Shown here piece after piece: positions 1 through 9,746 of a stretch of DNA of 64,000 nt. The DNA lies in the NCBI RefSeq assembly GCF_026196735.1, contig NZ_JAPHUF010000007.1:1-64000 (forward strand). The letters run 5' to 3'. How positions within the stretch are numbered: the stretch's first letter is position 1; each line of letters opens with the position of its first letter. Below the pieces are notes generated by a model that saw nothing but the letters and a program-made list of their open reading frames with translations, did no database searches and was not told the DNA's origin. The position numbers and the translations under genes are program-made. The stretch comes from Sulfurimonas sp. Its GTDB lineage: Bacteria; Campylobacterota; Campylobacteria; Campylobacterales; Sulfurimonadaceae.

Positions 1-83
1 CCATTCCGAACCCAGAAGCTAAGCCTCTCATCGCTGATAATACTTGCCCTTGCAGGGTTGGAAATGTAGGTCGCTGCCTAGTT
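1..83 (+). rRNA. rrf: 5S ribosomal RNA, 3' part (cut by window edge)
   Basis: The first bases, CCATTCCGAACCCAGAAGCT, are the conserved loop B/helix III region of bacterial 5S rRNA. The closing stretch GGTCGCTGCCTAG matches the 3' arm. About the first 35 bases of the gene lie outside the window. The end is placed near base 83 from the arm that should pair with the missing 5' end, so it may be off by a few bases. A T-rich run follows at once (about 90-96), consistent with termination of an rRNA operon entering from the left. Confidence 0.93.
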
Positions 84-227
84 GATCAATTTTTTACTTC
101 AAATTTATTTTTTTAAACTTTACTCATGTACTTAGTGTACACTTCGCAATATTTAAAAAGATAACTTCTTCGAAGTAGATTTCTATCTTACAACTATATA
201 AATCAATTAAATTTAATCTTACTTTTA

Positions 228-233
228 TATAAT
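228..233 (+). promoter_or_regulatory. Probable -10 box for ung
   Basis: A TATAAT hexamer lies 30 bases before the ung ATG in the AT-rich spacer after 5S rRNA (84-263). No clear -35 box is visible, which is usual for the vegetative promoters of this phylum. I see nothing else in this spacer. Confidence 0.5.
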
Positions 234-263
234 GACTTTACAATTTAACCACTTAGGGCTATT

Positions 264-929
264 ATGCTTTTAAACAAAGAATGGTCTGATTTCTTAGACA
301 ATGAAATACACTCTAATTACTTTATAAAATTACAAAACTTTATAGATTATGAATATAAAACAAAAAATATTTTTCCAAAATATGAAAATATATTTAGAGC
401 TTTTAACCTTACTTCTCCAGATAAGGTTAAAGTAGTTATATTAGGACAAGACCCATATCACGGTATTAACCAAGCAAATGGCCTTGCTTTTTCTGTTTGT
501 GATGAGTGTAAAATACCTCCATCATTGAAAAATATTTTTAAAGAATTGCAAGAAGATATAGGTTGTAAAACACCGAGAAATGGTAATCTGGGTAAATGGG
601 CCCAGGAGGGTGTTTTACTTATCAATAGTGTATTGACTGTGGTTGAGTCAAAAGCTAATTCACATAAAAATATTGGTTGGGAGACTTTTACAGACAGTGT
701 GATAAATAAACTCTCTTGTAAGTGTGAAAATATAGTTTTTATACTTTGGGGTGCTCCATCACAAAAAAAAGAGTCTCTTATCGACCTTAATAAGCATCTT
801 ATTTTAAAAGCTCCACATCCATCACCCTTATCTTCATATAGAGGTTTTTTTGGCTCTAAGCCATTCTCACAGTCTAATAGATATTTAAATAAGAACAACA
901 AAATAGAGATAGACTGGTGTCTTAATTAG
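264..929 (+). CDS. ung: Uracil-DNA glycosylase, family 1
   Basis: This enzyme cuts uracil from DNA to start base-excision repair in the cytoplasm. The water-activating motif GQDPYHG is at residues 61-67 and the DNA-intercalation motif HPSPLS starts at residue 185, followed by the usual SYRGFFGSKPFS stretch. At 221 residues it is full length for the family. It stands alone behind the 5S gene and ends tail to tail with the next gene: the two stop regions overlap by 8 bases (922-929). The family call is secure because both signature motifs are intact. Confidence 0.97.
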   Translation: MLLNKEWSDFLDNEIHSNYFIKLQNFIDYEYKTKNIFPKYENIFRAFNLTSPDKVKVVILGQDPYHGINQANGLAFSVCDECKIPPSLKNIFKELQEDIGCKTPRNGNLGKWAQEGVLLINSVLTVVESKANSHKNIGWETFTDSVINKLSCKCENIVFILWGAPSQKKESLIDLNKHLILKAPHPSPLSSYRGFFGSKPFSQSNRYLNKNNKIEIDWCLN

Positions 930-1929
930 TTACTCTGAATTTTGCTAATACTGCTAAATGATCAGAATAACCTTTCCCTTTATGTTTTGGTATTCTAGCG
1001 CGTGAGACTTGCCATCTGAAAATTCGCTTTTTTTTAAACAAATACTCTTTATCAAAATTAGTTATGCTGTTATTTACATATGATATATCTTTTTTATTTA
1101 ACAGTGATTGAGATATAAGAATATTATCTAAAGACTCCTTTTTACCTTTATATATGTATGAGTATCTATCTTTTTCATTAGCATCATACCAAAGGTTGTA
1201 AAAATTGTTTTTTACATATTTAACTTCTGAAGCTTTTTGATTTTGTTTGAGAGTTTTTAGAACATGGTTTATCCCAGTTTTGCCATTAGTGTCATTATGT
1301 TCTCGTTTTCTTTTAAATTTTATGTGTTCTTCGTAGTGAGAATTAAAGTCTCCCAGAAGTATGATATTTTTATCATAACCTATAGTCTCCACCCTTTTTC
1401 TAAGGGCTTTTGCAGAGACTATCCTCATACTTTCAGGTCCGGCTTTTGATTTCCAGTGGTTTATAAATAAATATAAGTCTTTGTTATTAATTTTGAATTT
1501 TGATTCTAATATATTTCTATATTTGTATGATGAAGTAACAGCTAGCTCTTTTGAATATACAAATGGAATTTTACTAAGAAAAGCTACTTTAATTGCTGTA
1601 TCTTTTTTATCTGCAATAGAATAATACTGATAATACAAGCCTTTTTGCTTAAGTGCAAATCTTAAATCTTTTAATGCTTTAAGTGAATGTATCTCTTGCA
1701 GTGCAATAATATCCGCATCTATATCTTTAATGACTCGTGAAAGATTCTCTAGTTTAATTTTATAGTTTTTTTTATTCCAAAGAGATTTACCATTTGCTTT
1801 ATACTCTTTATATTTATAACCATTTTTTTCTAAATCAAAAAGATTTTCTACATTATATGTTGCTATTTTCAAAATTGTATCTCCATAAGCAAAAGTCATA
1901 AATAAAAATAAAAGAGTAAATATTTTCAC
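922..1929 (-). CDS. Exported endonuclease/exonuclease/phosphatase family protein
   Basis: This is a 335-residue member of the DNase I-like metal-dependent phosphoesterase fold. Visible motifs are YNVENLFD (about residue 25), IIALQEI (about 75), LLGDFNSHYEE (about 192) and SDHLAV near the C-terminus. These supply the metal-binding Glu/Asp and catalytic His/Asp residues. A hydrophobic N-terminus ending in AYG looks like a signal peptide, so it probably acts in the periplasm. The start is GTG, and its first G is shared with the TAG stop of the upstream peptidase gene, so the two are translationally coupled. The substrate (nucleic acid, inositol phosphate or lipid) cannot be told from sequence. 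Confidence 0.85.
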   Translation of the reverse strand: MKIFTLLFLFMTFAYGDTILKIATYNVENLFDLEKNGYKYKEYKANGKSLWNKKNYKIKLENLSRVIKDIDADIIALQEIHSLKALKDLRFALKQKGLYYQYYSIADKKDTAIKVAFLSKIPFVYSKELAVTSSYKYRNILESKFKINNKDLYLFINHWKSKAGPESMRIVSAKALRKRVETIGYDKNIILLGDFNSHYEEHIKFKRKREHNDTNGKTGINHVLKTLKQNQKASEVKYVKNNFYNLWYDANEKDRYSYIYKGKKESLDNILISQSLLNKKDISYVNNSITNFDKEYLFKKKRIFRWQVSRARIPKHKGKGYSDHLAVLAKFRVTN

Positions 1930-3878
1930 TATTGAATACCGTTTAATCTAAGTAAACTATCAGGATTAGGCTCCCTTCCAATTAGCTCTTTAAAAAGTTC
2001 ACTCATGCTTTTAGCTCCACCACCATTTAAAACTACATGTAAATATTTTTTTGCGGTATCTGAGTTAAATATTCCCTCATCAACTACATTAAAAAAAGCA
2101 TCTGCGCTTAATACTTCTGCCCATTTATAACTGTAATAACCTGCTGCATAGCCACCGGCAAATATATGTGCAAATCCATTTTGAAATTTGTTATAGCTTG
2201 GTGTTTTGATTAGTGCTGTGTCTTTTCTAATGCTATCAAGTAACTCTTGAACTTCGTCACCTTGATATACCTTGGTATGAAGTTTAAAATCAAATATTGA
2301 AAACTCAAGCTGTCTTAACATTGCTGAAGCAGACATAAAATTTTTACTTCGCACAAGTTTATCAATCATATCATCTGAAATAGTTTCTCCTGTTTTATAA
2401 TGGGTTGCAAATAATTTTAAAACACTCGGCTCATAAGCAAAATTTTCCAAAAACTGAGATGGAAATTCAACCGCATCCCACTCAACTCCATTAACGCCGC
2501 TGACTTCATTTTCGTTAACTGTGCTTAACATATGATGTATAGCATGGCCCATTTCATGAAAGAGTGTAACAACATCATCATGTCTGAGTAAAGATGGATT
2601 ATTTTGACTTGAAGGAGGAAAGTTACACACAATAAATGCTGAGGCTAACTGCTCAACACCATTTTCATCTGTGCAGTGAGTTTGAAAACTATCCATCCAT
2701 GCGCCACCGCGTTTACTTTCTCTTGCTTGCAAGTCTAAGTAAAGTCTAGCCCTAAGTTTATTATCTACATGTAGGTTATATGAGAATGCTTTTTCATCCC
2801 ATAATTTTTCATCAACCTTTTCAAATTTAATGCCAAATAGTTTGTTTAAAAAGTCAAACATTCCATTTACTACGCTGTTTTGTTCAAAATATGGTCTATA
2901 TAGCTCTTCATCTAGGTCATACTTCTCTTTTTTTAGAAGCTCACTATAATAAGCTGTGTCAAAACTCTCTAAGGGCTTATCTGCTATATCTTGAAGCTCT
3001 TTGATTTCCTTTTTTGCTTGAGTTTTTGAGTTTTCAACCAATGTTTCTAGAAAATTAAGTACATCACTCTCTTTTTTTGCCATCTTGCTTGCTATGGAAT
3101 ACTCAGCGTAGCTTTTAAATCCTAAAAGTTTACTCATCTCATTTTTAAGTAGTAACAGTTCATCAATTATACTAGCATTTTCAGGTGCTCTTGTAACATA
3201 AGCACGGTAAAGTTCTTCTCTAATTTTAGGATTTTTACCATAAGTCATATAGGCTATATATGAGGGCATTTGAAGAGTAAATTTATATTTTTCTACTCCA
3301 TCTTCTTCATATTTTGCATTTTGTAAATCACTCTGTGGTATGCCATCTACATCTTTTTTATCTGTGATTATATACTGATAAGCATTTGTCGCATCAAGAA
3401 GGTTTTGTGAGAAGTTATTTGATAGCTCACTCTTTTTTATATTAATTTCTTGAAGCCTCTGCTTAGTTTTCTCATCTAAGTGGGCACCGCTTAACTCAAA
3501 GTGCAAAATATTTAGATCTAAAACTCTGTTTTGCTCATAATTAAGAGTGCTTTTTTCTTTAGTTTGTATCTCTTTATAAGCTTTGTATATATCAATATTT
3601 TGAGATAGTGTTGTAGAGTATTCAGTGATAATTGGTAATGATTCAGCATATATCTCTTGTGTTTTATCAGAGTTATTTACTGAATTAAGGTGTGACATAG
3701 GGGTGAAAAACTGCTCTAAGCGCTCATCCATCATCTCTAAAGGCTTAACAAAGTTAGAAAAAGTTTTATCTTTTTTTTGTAGTAATTCATCGATTTTTTT
3801 ATTGTTATTTTCAACTCTTTTTTTTAATTCTTTTATAAAATTATCTAAATCAACTTTAAACTCTAAAAATTTTGACAT
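1929..3878 (-). CDS. M3 family oligopeptidase (oligopeptidase A-like)
   Basis: This is a cytoplasmic zinc metallopeptidase that degrades short peptides. The zinc site HEMGHAIHH begins at His441, and a downstream Glu-rich helix (WDAVEFPSQFLENF) supplies the third ligand, as in thimet oligopeptidase and PrlC. Its 649 residues are normal for the family and no signal peptide is visible. It is the third gene of a leftward run, 15 bases after a trypsin-like protease gene and coupled to the next gene by a one-base overlap. Two proteases in one run suggests shared peptide turnover, but that is inference. Confidence 0.93.
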   Translation of the reverse strand: MSKFLEFKVDLDNFIKELKKRVENNNKKIDELLQKKDKTFSNFVKPLEMMDERLEQFFTPMSHLNSVNNSDKTQEIYAESLPIITEYSTTLSQNIDIYKAYKEIQTKEKSTLNYEQNRVLDLNILHFELSGAHLDEKTKQRLQEINIKKSELSNNFSQNLLDATNAYQYIITDKKDVDGIPQSDLQNAKYEEDGVEKYKFTLQMPSYIAYMTYGKNPKIREELYRAYVTRAPENASIIDELLLLKNEMSKLLGFKSYAEYSIASKMAKKESDVLNFLETLVENSKTQAKKEIKELQDIADKPLESFDTAYYSELLKKEKYDLDEELYRPYFEQNSVVNGMFDFLNKLFGIKFEKVDEKLWDEKAFSYNLHVDNKLRARLYLDLQARESKRGGAWMDSFQTHCTDENGVEQLASAFIVCNFPPSSQNNPSLLRHDDVVTLFHEMGHAIHHMLSTVNENEVSGVNGVEWDAVEFPSQFLENFAYEPSVLKLFATHYKTGETISDDMIDKLVRSKNFMSASAMLRQLEFSIFDFKLHTKVYQGDEVQELLDSIRKDTALIKTPSYNKFQNGFAHIFAGGYAAGYYSYKWAEVLSADAFFNVVDEGIFNSDTAKKYLHVVLNGGGAKSMSELFKELIGREPNPDSLLRLNGIQ

Positions 3879-3893
3879 GTATATATTTCCTTT

Positions 3894-4988
3894 TTAATTA
3901 TCTTCATCGCGTTTTTGTTTTATAGCATTAAATTTGTTAATCAATATATCATCATACTTGTCTGAGTTTTTAAAGAGTCTTTCAAATGCAACTTTTCCCT
4001 CTTCTAGCGTCAGTGAAGAATCAACAATCAAATAAGATATATATATTATATTTTCATTGATTGAGAATTTTAAATAAGACAATTTTTTATTTTCTTCAAG
4101 TAAGTAATCGTAAATATCTGCTATCTTTTCTTGTGGAATAGTACATAATCTAGACTCTCCTATAATTATTCCGTTGTCATAATAAGATATTTCTATTCTT
4201 GCACTCCCATAATCTACTCTCCATGACGCCTGTGATCTTCTTGCCAATGTGACATCAATATTCAAAGAGGATAAAATCTCTTCAAGCAGTTTTGTCTTTC
4301 CTATTGGATTGTAACCTTTTCTTCTTAGCTTTGCAACTTCTAGTTTAATTCCACACACAGGGCAATAGTCATTAATTATATCTTTCTCATCTATTAAATT
4401 TTTACAAGAAGAGCATTTAATAATATTTTGAATATTTTTATTTTTATAGTTTTTCAGAGCTTCATCCACATAATAATATGGAAGTGAAAAACCTAAGTTG
4501 TTTGAATCTTGGATAATAAAAGTGTTTACACCGATTACATCTCCGCTTGCATTTAAAAGTGGACCACCGCTATTACCTGGGTTTATTGCTGCATCTATCT
4601 GTATATATTCCAACTCTCCTTGGAGTCTTGAAGCTTTTGAGACTATACCCTCTGTTGCTGTATAATTAAGACCATAGGGATGACCTATGGCTATAGCCGT
4701 ATCTCCATCTTCAACCAATTGTGCTGATAGTTTTAGTGGATTCTGGGGAGCTTTAAAATCAATACTTATAAATGCTAAATCATAATATGGGTCATCATAA
4801 ACTACCTTGGCGATAGTTCTTTTTATTTTTTTTGCACTGACAACTACCTCTTTAAGTCCAGATACCACATGAGAATTTGTAACTATCAAATCATCAATAA
4901 TAAATCCGGTACCACTTCCAAAAGGTGTCATTATCTGTATGATATTTTCTATATAAGTTTCTAGTATTGCTTGAGTGTTCATCTTCAT
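3894..4988 (-). CDS. Intracellular trypsin-like serine protease with zinc ribbon and YbjN-like C-terminal domain
   Basis: Residues 1-185 form a trypsin-fold S1C-type protease with a complete triad: His40 (TNSHVV), Asp70 (YYDLAF) and Ser140 (GNSGGP). It resembles DegP/HtrA but has no signal peptide, no membrane segment and no PDZ domain, so it should be cytoplasmic. Cys192, Cys195, Cys209 and Cys212 form a CxxC...CxxC zinc ribbon. Residues about 225-364 look like a YbjN/type III chaperone-like alpha-beta domain, judged by pattern only. The start codon overlaps the stop of the upstream unknown gene in an ATGA arrangement, so the two are likely made together. The substrate is unknown. Confidence 0.82.
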   Translation of the reverse strand: MKMNTQAILETYIENIIQIMTPFGSGTGFIIDDLIVTNSHVVSGLKEVVVSAKKIKRTIAKVVYDDPYYDLAFISIDFKAPQNPLKLSAQLVEDGDTAIAIGHPYGLNYTATEGIVSKASRLQGELEYIQIDAAINPGNSGGPLLNASGDVIGVNTFIIQDSNNLGFSLPYYYVDEALKNYKNKNIQNIIKCSSCKNLIDEKDIINDYCPVCGIKLEVAKLRRKGYNPIGKTKLLEEILSSLNIDVTLARRSQASWRVDYGSARIEISYYDNGIIIGESRLCTIPQEKIADIYDYLLEENKKLSYLKFSINENIIYISYLIVDSSLTLEEGKVAFERLFKNSDKYDDILINKFNAIKQKRDEDN

Positions 4989-6298
4989 ATCTCTTCAAAG
5001 TTTAGATTTTTTAGCTGTAGATAAAAACTGTTGCTAAATTCATTAAGCGTTGTATAGTTTAATTTATCTCCAAAAGGTTTTAGCAGTTTGAAACGACTTT
5101 GATACGGAGCTATAATATCTTCTATCCTCGAGATGATAGCTCTTTTAGAAAATGATTCATTTTTTTCATTATAAAGCGTGTCATAATTCAGTGTCCTGAA
5201 AAAAACCGGATTTTGAATCTCAACTAAAATGTGGAGTAATTGTTTCATAACTGGGGTAAGACCATAGTTAAATAGGAGGTACAGTGCAATATATTCATAA
5301 ATTATAGGGATAACCTGATTATATCTATTATTTTTATACCATCTGATTTTTGCAAGTGATTCTGATATAAAAATTTCAACTTCCTCGTGTAAAGTCTTTT
5401 CGGAAGGATTAAAGGTATATTTTGCATCATAAAATTTTGTAGCAAATTTGTCAAGATTTATATCTTTTAACTCTAAAATATAAGTTTCCAACTCTTCGTT
5501 TTTTGCCTCTACAGTAGACTCTTCGTCGATAAAATACTCTTGGACCTTTATGCTTATTTTATGGTATAAGTCATATTTTGGGACTATTAGATAATCTATT
5601 TTAAAAAGAAGATGAAGAAGAGTGAATGATTTCATTGCTGCATTATCATTAGATGGGAATGTAGATATTTTATGTGCCATCTCATCAATCCATTTATGCA
5701 AAAAATCATATTTTATAGACAACTCGTTTTCATCTATTGGTTTTATATGTTCTATATCTTCGATGACAACATCAGGGAACTCATATTTTGTGAACTCTTT
5801 GTCAAAATCAGCATTGAGAGCTATTTCTCTTAATGGAAAAAATATTTTCTGCGGTGTCATCGTAATATTATTGAAAAATAGTTTTAGTTTAATATACTCA
5901 TCATCACTAAAATAGTAAGCATAAGTTAGCAGGTAGTTTCTCTCCAAAAGATATCTTTTAAGTGCAACATTCGTAGATGACTGTTTTGTGAGTATAGATT
6001 CCGCGTAAAGATGGTCTTCAGTTATGTAACCTGTGATTCTTGCGGTACCTTGAAAAATTTCATAATTTAGTCTATCGCCTTCTTTTGTTAATATAATATT
6101 GTTGTTTGATTCACCATTTGAAAAGTTTTCAAGAGATTTAAAAAAATACTCATAAGCATTTAAAATGTCTTTTTTCTCAAAAGCTTCATAGGATTTATTG
6201 AAAAGTTCTTCTTCATTTTCGCAGAGGTTTGCATTTATTCCTCTTCCAAATTGATGTTTTAATTCTGTTTTTGCTTCAAAAAAATTTAGCCAGCTCAT
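4985..6298 (-). CDS. Protein of unknown function, partner of the trypsin-like protease
   Basis: I do not recognise this 437-residue protein. It has no signal peptide, membrane segment or metal-binding cluster. Residues about 65-170 read as a compact alpha-beta unit whose pattern resembles the YbjN-like tail of the protease encoded next to it. The rest is acidic and mostly helical. It is the first gene of the leftward run, and its stop overlaps the protease start by four bases. The likely roles, substrate or adaptor/regulator of the protease, come from context only. A 177-base gap separates it from divergent pyrH. Confidence 0.75.
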   Translation of the reverse strand: MSWLNFFEAKTELKHQFGRGINANLCENEEELFNKSYEAFEKKDILNAYEYFFKSLENFSNGESNNNIILTKEGDRLNYEIFQGTARITGYITEDHLYAESILTKQSSTNVALKRYLLERNYLLTYAYYFSDDEYIKLKLFFNNITMTPQKIFFPLREIALNADFDKEFTKYEFPDVVIEDIEHIKPIDENELSIKYDFLHKWIDEMAHKISTFPSNDNAAMKSFTLLHLLFKIDYLIVPKYDLYHKISIKVQEYFIDEESTVEAKNEELETYILELKDINLDKFATKFYDAKYTFNPSEKTLHEEVEIFISESLAKIRWYKNNRYNQVIPIIYEYIALYLLFNYGLTPVMKQLLHILVEIQNPVFFRTLNYDTLYNEKNESFSKRAIISRIEDIIAPYQSRFKLLKPFGDKLNYTTLNEFSNSFYLQLKNLNFEEI

Positions 6299-6444
6299 AA
6301 ATTCACTTTGTATATAGTTTATTGATTTTTATTATTATAATTAAATCACCCTTATAAAAAGCAATTTTAGCTTTATTCATATTTTGAAATCTACATGTCA
6401 AGATAGATATAAATTTTCAAAGCAAAACAAAAGACAATTTTAAG

Positions 6445-6450
6445 TATAAT
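6445..6450 (+). promoter_or_regulatory. Probable -10 box for pyrH
   Basis: TATAAT stands 26 bases before the pyrH ATG, after a run of alternating A and T tracts. The transcript should start near 6457. An AAGGA ribosome site is at 6466-6470. Confidence 0.6.
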
Positions 6451-6463
6451 TCGCGGATTATGA

Positions 6464-7186
<723 letters not shown>

Positions 7187-7210
7187 CGAAAAAAGAGGGT
7201 AAACTTTAGT

Positions 7211-7283
7211 CGCCACAGCGGCGCAAGCGGAGTAAAGGGAATTACTTTCCTTTACGGGATAAATGATAGGGAAAAGGTTCCCT
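7211..7283 (+). other. Structured leader with three hairpins before rpoZ
   Basis: The 128-base pyrH-rpoZ spacer holds three inverted repeats. CGCC/GGCG is at 7211-7223. GTAAAGG/CCTTTAC is at 7232-7255 (arms 7232-7238 and 7249-7255). AGGGAA/TTCCCT is at 7268-7283 with a four-base AAGG loop. None is followed by a clear T-run, so they look more like processing, attenuation or mRNA-stability elements than a simple terminator. The middle hairpin resembles the one at the end of trpC. Confidence 0.5.
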
Positions 7284-7314
7284 TAAATTTATGAAGTAAA
7301 TTAAAGGAAGACAA

Positions 7315-7533
7315 ATGAAAGTAGAAGTATTAACAGCAAAAATTTTAGACAATAACCCAAATATGGACCGTTATCAGTTAGCAATAGCTGTATCAAAAAG
7401 AACAGACGAACTCTTAAATGGTGCAACAAGTAAATTAAGCGTTTCAAAAAATGTTAAAGCAGCTGATTTAGCTTTAATGGAAATAGCCGAGGGCCTTGTG
7501 ACAGTTAAAGGCTTTGTTGATTTAGAAAAGTAA
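7315..7533 (+). CDS. rpoZ: RNA polymerase omega subunit
   Basis: This 72-residue protein is the small omega subunit that helps assemble RNA polymerase and, in proteobacteria, forms part of a ppGpp-binding site. The N-terminal half (residues 6-45, including NNPNMDRYQLAIAVSKRTDE and the following Leu-rich helix) fits the omega pattern. The AAGGAAGACAA leader gives a clear ribosome site. It lies four bases before spoT, a common arrangement that joins the ppGpp enzyme to its target. Confidence 0.92.
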   Translation: MKVEVLTAKILDNNPNMDRYQLAIAVSKRTDELLNGATSKLSVSKNVKAADLALMEIAEGLVTVKGFVDLEK

Positions 7534-7537
7534 TCAT

Positions 7538-9691
7538 TTGAGTCTGAGTCAAGTAGATATTGAAAAAGTCAAACATCTGCATGATGTTGACTCAGCAGTT
7601 TCCTATCTTTTTTCACAAATCCATCCAAGCTACACATTAAAAAAAGCACTTGATTATTCTATAAAAGCTCATCAAGAACAATTTCGAAAAAGTGGACACC
7701 CTTATGTAATTCATCCAATATTAGTTGCTAGTATTGTTGCATCAATTACGGATGATGAATCCATGGCAATTGCAGCACTTCTTCATGATATAGTTGAAGA
7801 TACTGAAGTGAGTATTGATGAGATAAAAGAGCTCTTTGGAATAGATGTCGCACATCTGGTTGAAGGCCTGACTAAGATTGATACCATAAGAGATTCTGAG
7901 CTTATCCCATCGAGTTCAAATGAGCGTTTAGTAGTATCTGCTCTTTCATTTAGAAAGATGCTTTTGGCAAGCATAAAAGATGTTAGAGTCTTAGTGGTAA
8001 AACTTTGTGACAGACTTCATAACATGCTTACTCTTGGTTCACTACCTGATCACAAACAACAACGAATCGCCGAAGAAACATTAGTTGTATATGGACCAAT
8101 TGCGCATCGACTCGGTATCTCTTTTTTGAAAAACATATTAGAAGATTTAAGCTTTTCATATCTTTTTAAAGAAGAAAAACACCATATAGATAATTATCTT
8201 CACACAAACTATCATGCAATTGAGATGAAGCTAGATGAATTCAAAGAAGAAATAAATAAAATATTAGTACAAAATGGCTTTTGTGAAGATGATTTTGAAA
8301 TACTTTCGCGTGTAAAACATAGATATTCTATTTACTTGAAAATGCAGAGAAAAGGGGCAGGGATAGAAGAAGTTCTAGACCTTTTAGCGGTTAGAATATT
8401 AACAGATGATCCTGTAAAATGCTACAATATTTTAGGTCTTATTCATCTGCATTTTCAGCCTCTTTCTTCAAGATTTAAAGATTACATAGCAGTTCCAAAA
8501 GATAATGGCTATCGTACTATTCACACAACAGTTTTTTATAATACTGCTATTTTTGAAGTACAGATAAGAACTTATGAAATGCATCAAACAGCAGAGCTTG
8601 GAGTTGCTGCTCATTGGAAATACAAAAGCGGTGGAAATAATAGCATTAAGCTTGATTGGCTAAACAATTTAGGATATCAAAATGAATCTGTCGAGGATTT
8701 TTATGATTTGATAAAAAATGATTTATATAGTGAGGACATATCTGTTTTTTCTCCTATTGGAGAAGTTTTCACTTTGCCTCGTGGTGCTGTTGTTCTTGAC
8801 TTTGCATATGCTGTTCATACACATGTGGGTAATTTTGCAAAGTCTGCTCTTGTGAATAAAACAAAAACATCATTGATTAATGAGCTTCATAATGGCGATA
8901 TTGTTAAAATAGAGGTGGATAAAAACAGTATTATTAGATGTAGTTGGATTGATACTGTAAAAACATCAAAAGCAAAAACAAATATGAGACACAACTGCAA
9001 CGCCAGAGTCAGAGAGATTAATTCAAAATCAAGTGTAAATATAGTTGCAACTGCAATGAACTTAAATCATACAAGAGTGGAAGAGTGGCTCGATCAGCAT
9101 AATTGTGATAAAAGAGCTTCTATTCCAACTGATATAGAGCACTTTCGTGATGTTATTCAAAAATACATCATGGAAATTAGTCAAAATAGTCGTTTTAAAA
9201 CATTTCTCAGTCGTCACAGGTTTAAACTTAAACAGTATAACTTTAGGGGAGTGGAAATATACAGCGCGTTAAGTATAACCGATGTTGTATTTGATTATTG
9301 TTGTCATCCAAAAACAGGTGATGAGATACTGGCATTTTTGGAAAAAAGTAAAGCACATGTGCATCATAAAATGTGTAAGAGTGCAGCTAAAAAACTTGAA
9401 GAAAAAAAGCCTATGGTCTTTGTAAAGTGGGAAAAGCTAAATATCTACAACTACAATATGATAGTTTCACTTCACAGTGGAATGGGTACCTTGGCAGAAT
9501 TTTTAAACTTTTTAGTAAAATTAAAAATTGATATAAACCAAATTGAACTTGGAAAAAACAAAAGTGAATCTACAAGGTATTGTGAGCTTGGATTTGAGTC
9601 TAAAGAAGCGGATATTAACTCACTTCGTGCTAAAATTGAGCAAAAAATAAAAGTAATACAGCTCATCAGAACAGATGATGCATATCGTTAA
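7538..9691 (+). CDS. spoT: Bifunctional (p)ppGpp synthetase/hydrolase
   Basis: This single Rel/SpoT protein makes and breaks the stringent-response alarmone (p)ppGpp. Its 717 residues show the hydrolase HD domain with an intact HDIVEDT motif at His83-Asp84 and Glu87-Asp88. The synthetase domain follows (YRTIHTTV and EVQIRT segments, about residues 240-380), then a TGS domain (FSPIGEVFTLPRGAVVLDFA, about 405-465) and a C-terminal ACT-like region from about 640. The start is TTG, four bases after the rpoZ stop. Both catalytic centres look intact. No second RelA is visible in the window. Confidence 0.95.
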   Translation: MSLSQVDIEKVKHLHDVDSAVSYLFSQIHPSYTLKKALDYSIKAHQEQFRKSGHPYVIHPILVASIVASITDDESMAIAALLHDIVEDTEVSIDEIKELFGIDVAHLVEGLTKIDTIRDSELIPSSSNERLVVSALSFRKMLLASIKDVRVLVVKLCDRLHNMLTLGSLPDHKQQRIAEETLVVYGPIAHRLGISFLKNILEDLSFSYLFKEEKHHIDNYLHTNYHAIEMKLDEFKEEINKILVQNGFCEDDFEILSRVKHRYSIYLKMQRKGAGIEEVLDLLAVRILTDDPVKCYNILGLIHLHFQPLSSRFKDYIAVPKDNGYRTIHTTVFYNTAIFEVQIRTYEMHQTAELGVAAHWKYKSGGNNSIKLDWLNNLGYQNESVEDFYDLIKNDLYSEDISVFSPIGEVFTLPRGAVVLDFAYAVHTHVGNFAKSALVNKTKTSLINELHNGDIVKIEVDKNSIIRCSWIDTVKTSKAKTNMRHNCNARVREINSKSSVNIVATAMNLNHTRVEEWLDQHNCDKRASIPTDIEHFRDVIQKYIMEISQNSRFKTFLSRHRFKLKQYNFRGVEIYSALSITDVVFDYCCHPKTGDEILAFLEKSKAHVHHKMCKSAAKKLEEKKPMVFVKWEKLNIYNYNMIVSLHSGMGTLAEFLNFLVKLKIDINQIELGKNKSESTRYCELGFESKEADINSLRAKIEQKIKVIQLIRTDDAYR

Positions 9692-9697
9692 TTTTAC

Positions 9698-9714
9698 TTA
9701 GCTCTTTGAGCTAA
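9698..9714 (+). terminator. Short hairpin between spoT and tyrS
   Basis: TTAGCTC (9698-9704) pairs with GAGCTAA (9708-9714) across a three-base loop, just after the spoT stop. The tail is A-rich rather than T-rich, so it is a weak terminator at best and transcription may run into tyrS. Confidence 0.35.
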
Positions 9715-9746
9715 AATAATTTATAAATTAAATAGGAAACTAATAC

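Noticed and set aside
458-901. 147-residue open frame on the minus strand inside ung
   Set aside because: It lies wholly within a gene with intact family motifs, has no ribosome site or recognisable motif, and its composition fits an antisense shadow.
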